Assembly (NCBI GenBank): GCA_002127415.1
Contig: MWJR01000131.1
Coordinates: 1-8,787 of the forward strand
DNA: 8,787 bases
From: Calditrichaeota bacterium AABM5.125.24
GTDB taxonomy: Bacteria > Electryoneota > AABM5-125-24 > Hatepunaeales > Hatepunaeaceae
Reading direction: 5' to 3'
In this document: positions 5,622 through 8,787 of the stretch, in pieces
Layout: the number at the start of each line of letters is the position of its first letter
How positions within the stretch are numbered: the stretch's first letter is position 1
Translations under genes and position numbers: made by a program
Notes under the pieces: generated by a model
Told to the model about the DNA's origin: nothing
The model's input: the letters and a program-made list of their open reading frames with translations, nothing else
Databases searched by the model: none

Positions 5622-5838
5622 TTTTATCCTGAGTAGCTACATTGACCGCGCCATGAGTCACGCCACCTATGAGAAGCTTGAAGATGACTCCTATGGAGGT
5701 CGGATACCACCCTGTATCGGTGTCGTGGCCTTCGGAAAGACCCTGCGGGAGTGTGAGGATGAACTGCGATCAACATTGGATGATTGGATTCTCGTGGGAA
5801 TCAGGTTGAGGCATAAGCTGCCAGTTTTCAGCAGATAA
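5611..5838 (+). CDS. Orphan HicB-family antitoxin
   Basis: The gene encodes 75 aa from ATG 5611, with GAGG at 5599-5602 as likely ribosome binding site. The sequence has the hallmarks of a second HicB subfamily: SSYIDRAMSHATYEKLEDD (residues 8-26), GRIPPCIGVVAFGKT (30-44), then LRECEDELRSTLDDWILVG (45-63) and HKLPVF near the end. The core is complete, but the C-terminus stops a few residues after the LPV motif and no hicA lies on either side. It is therefore an antitoxin without its toxin, perhaps decaying or acting against a HicA elsewhere. It overlaps the tail of the hicB remnant in another frame, so the two are different copies. Confidence 0.8.
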   Translation: MCPDFILSSYIDRAMSHATYEKLEDDSYGGRIPPCIGVVAFGKTLRECEDELRSTLDDWILVGIRLRHKLPVFSR

Positions 5839-5866
5839 ATAATTCCAACAATAAATGTGCATAATC

Positions 5867-5966
5867 TCATTGTCATTCCCGTGCAAACGGGAATCCAGAA
5901 TAAAACTTTATACTGGGTTCCAGCCCCAGCTTTCGCTGGGACATGCTTTCGCTGGAACGACAGTGA
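5867..5966 (+). repeat. MITE/REP-like inverted-repeat element upstream of rplJ
   Basis: The element is about 100 bp, with ends TCATTGTCATTCC (5867-5879) and, inverted, TCACTGTCGTTCC (5954-5966), matching at 11 of 13 positions. It folds into two blocks. ATTCCCGT-GCAA-ACGGGAAT (5875-5894) is a perfect 8-bp hairpin. GTTCCAGC (5917-5924) pairs with GCTGGAAC (5951-5958) and encloses CCCAGC-TTTC-GCTGGG (5925-5940). This resembles the abundant extragenic 'attcccg...cgggaat' palindromic repeats of many bacteria, but I cannot assign a named family. It encodes no protein, and the small frame crossing it is not a gene. Its position 42 bp before rplJ makes it a possible terminator or RNA-processing site for the upstream transcript. 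Confidence 0.75.
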
Positions 5967-6008
5967 TTGTCCATTATTAATCGCACTTATTGATAACAGA
6001 TATATAAA

Positions 6009-6959
6009 ATGCTACGCGCAGCCAAACCCGCAGCCGATAAGGTCGAGGCGGCCGAGGCCCTGGAGGAGATACTGAAGCAGTCCAGCTCGGTGCTGCTGGC
6101 AGATTTTACCGGAATGTCTGTGACCGACTTCGACAAACTGCGGCTCGAATGCTACAAGAGCCAGGTCACGTTCCGGGTTGCCAAGAACCGCATCGCCAGG
6201 CTGGCGTTCGAGCGGCTCGGACACGCTGAGTTGTGCGAATTCCTCACCGGGCCGACCGGGTTCTGCCTCGGCTTCGACGACCCGATCGTTCCGATCCGGA
6301 TTATAGCCGCATTCATCCGGGAACATCGGCGACCGGTTATCAAGGGCTGCCTGCTCGAAGGCCGTCTCTACGGCCCGGAGGAGGTCAATGAACTGAGGAA
6401 TATCCCGCCGCGAGAGGTGCTGCTGGCGATGGTGGTCGGCGCCGTCTCTGCACCCCTGGCCGGGTTTGTATTTGTTTTGAATGAAATACTGCGCTCATTC
6501 GTGGCGGTGGTTGATGCCGTGGCTATAAAGGCTGAGGCAGACCCCACCGAACGAGATGGGCTTAGCCCTACAGGAGGATCCGTGCAATCAATCATTGAAT
6601 CCATCGAGAAGATGACTGTTCTCGAACTGGTAGAACTTAAAGAGGCGCTGGAGGAGAAGTTCGGTGTCACAGCCGCCGCACCGGTGGCTGCAGCAGGGGC
6701 TGTGTCCGGCGCTGACGCTGAAGCCGCACCGGCAGAGGCCGAGGAGAAGACCGAGTTCACCGTGATCCTGACCTCCAGCGGCGATAAGAAGATCCAGGTC
6801 ATCAAGGAGGTTCGCACCATCACCGCACTGGGTCTCAAGGAGGCCAAGGCACTGGTTGACGAAGCGCCCAAACCAATCAAAGAGGCGATCTCCAAAGACG
6901 AGGCCATGGCCATCAAGGCAAAGATCGAGGAGGCCGGCGGCCAGGTTGAGTTGAAGTAG
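6009..6959 (+). CDS. rplJ: Ribosomal protein L10 fused in frame to L7/L12
   Basis: This is one open frame of 316 codons. Residues 1-178 are a complete L10: [20 protein letters not shown] (25-44), [13 protein letters not shown] (55-67), [11 protein letters not shown] (79-89), [12 protein letters not shown] (109-120), then the C-terminal L12-binding helix (about 147-178). Normally rplJ ends here. Instead 13 residues ([13 protein letters not shown]) lead straight into the L12 sequence at codon 192. L10 anchors L12 dimers to 23S rRNA as the stalk that recruits translational GTPases. The ATG at 6009 has no visible Shine-Dalgarno, and the leader that normally regulates rplJL is displaced by the repeat and island. 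Only a weak promoter-like A+T-rich stretch (5967-6005) precedes it. Either a true fusion or a one-base sequence error near 6558-6570 could explain the missing stop. Confidence 0.85.
   Translation: MLRAAKPAADKVEAAEALEEILKQSSSVLLADFTGMSVTDFDKLRLECYKSQVTFRVAKNRIARLAFERLGHAELCEFLTGPTGFCLGFDDPIVPIRIIAAFIREHRRPVIKGCLLEGRLYGPEEVNELRNIPPREVLLAMVVGAVSAPLAGFVFVLNEILRSFVAVVDAVAIKAEADPTERDGLSPTGGSVQSIIESIEKMTVLELVELKEALEEKFGVTAAAPVAAAGAVSGADAEAAPAEAEEKTEFTVILTSSGDKKIQVIKEVRTITALGLKEAKALVDEAPKPIKEAISKDEAMAIKAKIEEAGGQVELK
6572..6577 (+). promoter_or_regulatory. Internal ribosome binding site for rplL
   Basis: A perfect AGGAGG lies 4 nt before the GTG at 6582, inside the continuous L10-L12 frame. It is the strongest Shine-Dalgarno in this part of the window and fits separate, high-level translation of L12. 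Confidence 0.8.
6582..6959 (+). CDS. rplL: 50S ribosomal protein L7/L12 (internal start within the L10-L12 frame)
   Basis: Starting at GTG 6582 behind AGGAGG, this reads 125 aa, the normal L12 length. The N-terminal dimerisation domain contains [19 protein letters not shown] (residues 11-29). A long Ala-rich hinge of about 25 residues follows, then the globular C-terminal domain from EKTEFTVIL, with [20 protein letters not shown], the GTPase-factor-binding helix region, and a final GGQVELK. L12 is present in four or more copies per ribosome, so it must be made in excess of L10. Internal initiation would provide this even though the upstream L10 frame has no stop. rpoB follows after 81 bp. Confidence 0.93.
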   Translation: MQSIIESIEKMTVLELVELKEALEEKFGVTAAAPVAAAGAVSGADAEAAPAEAEEKTEFTVILTSSGDKKIQVIKEVRTITALGLKEAKALVDEAPKPIKEAISKDEAMAIKAKIEEAGGQVELK

Positions 6960-6971
6960 GAAGGCCTCTAG

Positions 6972-7016
6972 TTGAACGGTTTATGACGGGATCTACCGGT
7001 TCAAGGATCCCTTTTT
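6972..7016 (+). promoter_or_regulatory. rplL-rpoB spacer hairpin with T-run (possible attenuator or processing site)
   Basis: TTGAACGGT (6972-6980) pairs with ACC (6995-6997) and GTTCAA (6999-7004), a 9-bp stem with one bulged G and a 14-nt loop. A run of five T (7012-7016) follows 7 nt later, too far for a standard intrinsic terminator. In E. coli the same spacer carries a partial attenuator and an RNase III site that lower rpoBC expression relative to rplL. A similar role is plausible but unproven. Confidence 0.4.
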
Positions 7017-7040
7017 CTGGGTTTATGCCGCGGAGTCAGG

Positions 7041-8787
7041 TTGAAGACTAAAAACAGTATCCAGAGGATCAGTTTCAGCAAAACGAAGCCGGTCCTCGAT
7101 ATGCCGGACCTGCTCGAGGTCCAGTTGAGCTCATTCGAGGAGTTCATCCAGAAGGACGTTCCGCCGGACAAGCGCGAGCGCAAAGGACTGCAGGCGGTTT
7201 TCCAGAATGTGTTCCCCATCCTTGACAACCGTGAGGAACACGTCCTTGAGTTTGTCGAATATTATGTCGCCCCATCCAAGTATTCGATCGATGAGTGCCG
7301 CGAACGAGGGGTGACATACTCAGCTCCTCTCAAGGCCAAGCTCAGGTTATCCAGCCGAGACGATTACGCCGAGGCGAGTGACTTCAGCCACACCATCGAG
7401 TCGGACGTATATCTCGGCAACCTGCCGCTGATGACCCACGAAGGAACGTTCATAATCAACGGCGCAGAACGGGTAATCGTCAGCCAGCTTCACCGCTCCC
7501 CTGGCGCATTCTTCGGGGAGACCATCCATCCTAACGGCACACGTCTGTTCTCAGCCAGGGTGATCCCGTTCCGCGGGTCGTGGATCGAGTTCACCACCGA
7601 CATCAACGATGTCCTCTATGTCTATATAGACCGTCGCAAGCGGTTTCCAGTCACCACGCTTCTGCGGTGTATAGACTACTCACAGGATTGGCAGATCTGG
7701 GAGCTGTTCGGCTACACCGAGGAGGTGGCTCTGGGCAGTAAGGCCATCAGGTCCCGTTTCGGACACACGGTCCTGCGCGATGAGATCGACAAGAAGACCG
7801 GTGAGGTGTTGGTAAAGTCCGGAGATACCTTCGATGCCGACGTGCTCCGGCGGCTTCGCAAAGGCGGCTTCAGAAGGGTGCTCCTCGACAGGAGAGATGA
7901 ACAGGATATCGCTTACTCGATTATCGCCAATACCCTTAAGAAAGACCGCACCACCAACCAGGATGAAGCGTTCACCACCATCTACAGGGAGCTGCGCAGT
8001 GGTGACCCACCTGACATAGAAACCGCTCGCAAGCTGCTCAATCGTCTGTTCTTTGATGAGAAACGCTACGACTTGGGGATGGTCGGCCGGTATCGTATCA
8101 ACAGCAAGCTGAATCTGAAGGTTTCGACCGAGATAACACTGCTGACCAACGAGGACATCATCGCAATCATAAAGTATGTTCTTGATCTGCGTGCCGGCAG
8201 GGAGACCACGGATGACATAGACCATCTCGGCAACCGGCGTGTGCGCACGGTGGGGGAACAGCTTGCAAATCAGTTCAGCATAGCTTTATCACGGATGGCC
8301 CGGACCATCAAGGAGCGGATGAACATCCGCGATGTCGAACAGCTCACCCCGCAGGACCTGGTCAACGTCCGGACCATCTCGTCGGTTATAAACACCTTCT
8401 TTGGAACCAACCAGCTCTCGCAGTTTATGGATCAGGTGAACCCGCTTGCCGAGCTGACCCATAAACGGCGGCTGTCGGCGCTCGGACCCGGCGGGCTGAC
8501 ACGCGAGCGGGCCGGCTTCGAGGTGCGTGACGTTCACTATACCCACTACGGCAGACTCTGTCCCATAGAGACGCCGGAGGGGCCGAACATCGGGCTGATC
8601 TCTTCGCTGTGCACGTATGCCCGTATCAATGATCTTGGATTTGTTGAAGCCCCTTACCGTAAGGTGCGCAATGGTAGAGTCAGCAAACAGATCAAGTTCC
8701 TCTCTGCTGACGACGAGGATAAGGTCATCATCGCCCAGGCCAACGCCCCCTTGAACGAGAAGGGTGAGTTTACCAGGCCGCGGGTAA
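7041..8787 (+). CDS. rpoB: RNA polymerase subunit beta, N-terminal two-fifths or so (partial)
   Basis: There are 582 complete codons, running off the window end without a stop. The start is TTG 7041 with GGAG at 7032-7035. The protein begins LKTKNSIQRISFSKTKPV, then MPDLLEVQLSSFEEF. It shows GTFIINGAERVIVSQLHRSPG (about residues 135-155) of the protrusion and lobe region. The rifampicin-binding cluster QLSQFMDQVNPLAELTHKRR starts at residue 458 and continues into LSALGPGGL, and VHYTHYGRLCPIETPEGPNIG follows. Residues equivalent to E. coli Asp516, His526 and Ser531 are conserved, while Asn518 is Val. The cluster lies about 52 residues earlier than in E. coli, consistent with lacking the E. coli lineage-specific insertion. 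It is the catalytic beta subunit of transcription. Confidence 0.97.
   Translation, partial: MKTKNSIQRISFSKTKPVLDMPDLLEVQLSSFEEFIQKDVPPDKRERKGLQAVFQNVFPILDNREEHVLEFVEYYVAPSKYSIDECRERGVTYSAPLKAKLRLSSRDDYAEASDFSHTIESDVYLGNLPLMTHEGTFIINGAERVIVSQLHRSPGAFFGETIHPNGTRLFSARVIPFRGSWIEFTTDINDVLYVYIDRRKRFPVTTLLRCIDYSQDWQIWELFGYTEEVALGSKAIRSRFGHTVLRDEIDKKTGEVLVKSGDTFDADVLRRLRKGGFRRVLLDRRDEQDIAYSIIANTLKKDRTTNQDEAFTTIYRELRSGDPPDIETARKLLNRLFFDEKRYDLGMVGRYRINSKLNLKVSTEITLLTNEDIIAIIKYVLDLRAGRETTDDIDHLGNRRVRTVGEQLANQFSIALSRMARTIKERMNIRDVEQLTPQDLVNVRTISSVINTFFGTNQLSQFMDQVNPLAELTHKRRLSALGPGGLTRERAGFEVRDVHYTHYGRLCPIETPEGPNIGLISSLCTYARINDLGFVEAPYRKVRNGRVSKQIKFLSADDEDKVIIAQANAPLNEKGEFTRPRV

Noticed and set aside
5867..5966. 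CRISPR repeat
   Set aside because: There is one palindromic unit with no regularly spaced copies and no spacers. It fits an inverted-repeat element instead.
5857..6075. 72-codon frame crossing the inverted-repeat element
   Set aside because: It reads through the palindromes and into rplJ in another frame. The VIPVQTGIQ/VPAPAFAGT pattern is the usual false translation of such repeats.

Overview
The window covers the tuf-secE-nusG-rplKAJL-rpoB block, the conserved bacterial cluster for translation elongation, protein secretion, transcription elongation and RNA polymerase. All genes are on the + strand. The order is: end of tuf (EF-Tu), a class I methyltransferase, rpmG (L33), tRNA-Trp(CCA), secE, nusG, rplK (L11), rplA (L1), a 2.7 kb accessory island, rplJ (L10) running in frame into rplL (L7/L12), and the first 582 codons of rpoB. 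The core genes are G+C-rich and often start with GTG or TTG (rpmG, secE, rplL; nusG, rpoB). Gene order, the four-cysteine L33, the one-helix SecE and the RpoB N-terminus fit a bacterium. I suspect an FCB-like or candidate-phylum lineage, but the sequence alone does not settle this.

The core cluster is interrupted twice. The first break is an A+T-richer methyltransferase gene between tuf and rpmG. The second, larger break (about 3337-6008) lies between rplA and rplJ, two genes that are normally adjacent. It holds an intact hicB-hicA toxin-antitoxin pair flanked by 8-bp direct repeats. Next comes a strongly A+T-rich GHKL (Hsp90/MutL/MORC-type) ATPase gene whose downstream frame encodes a charged coiled coil and a putative PD-(D/E)XK nuclease-like domain. 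After that are a truncated hicB remnant, a second complete but toxin-less hicB, and a roughly 100-bp inverted-repeat (MITE/REP-like) element just before rplJ. The ATPase and nuclease frames are separated only by an eight-A run and would join by a one-base shift, so they probably form one defence-type protein that is frameshifted, slippage-expressed or mis-sequenced.

Downstream of the island, L10 has no stop codon before L12. One 316-aa L10-L12 frame is open, with a strong internal ribosome binding site and GTG at the expected L12 start. This could yield both a tethered L10-L12 fusion and free L12. Candidate RNA structures lie in the nusG-rplK leader, just ahead of the rplK ribosome binding site, and in the rplL-rpoB spacer.

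The core genes make the ribosomal L1 and L10-L12 stalks, the L11 GTPase-centre protein, NusG, SecE and RNA polymerase beta. The island genes look like selfish or defence cargo that shares, or is inserted into, their transcription unit.
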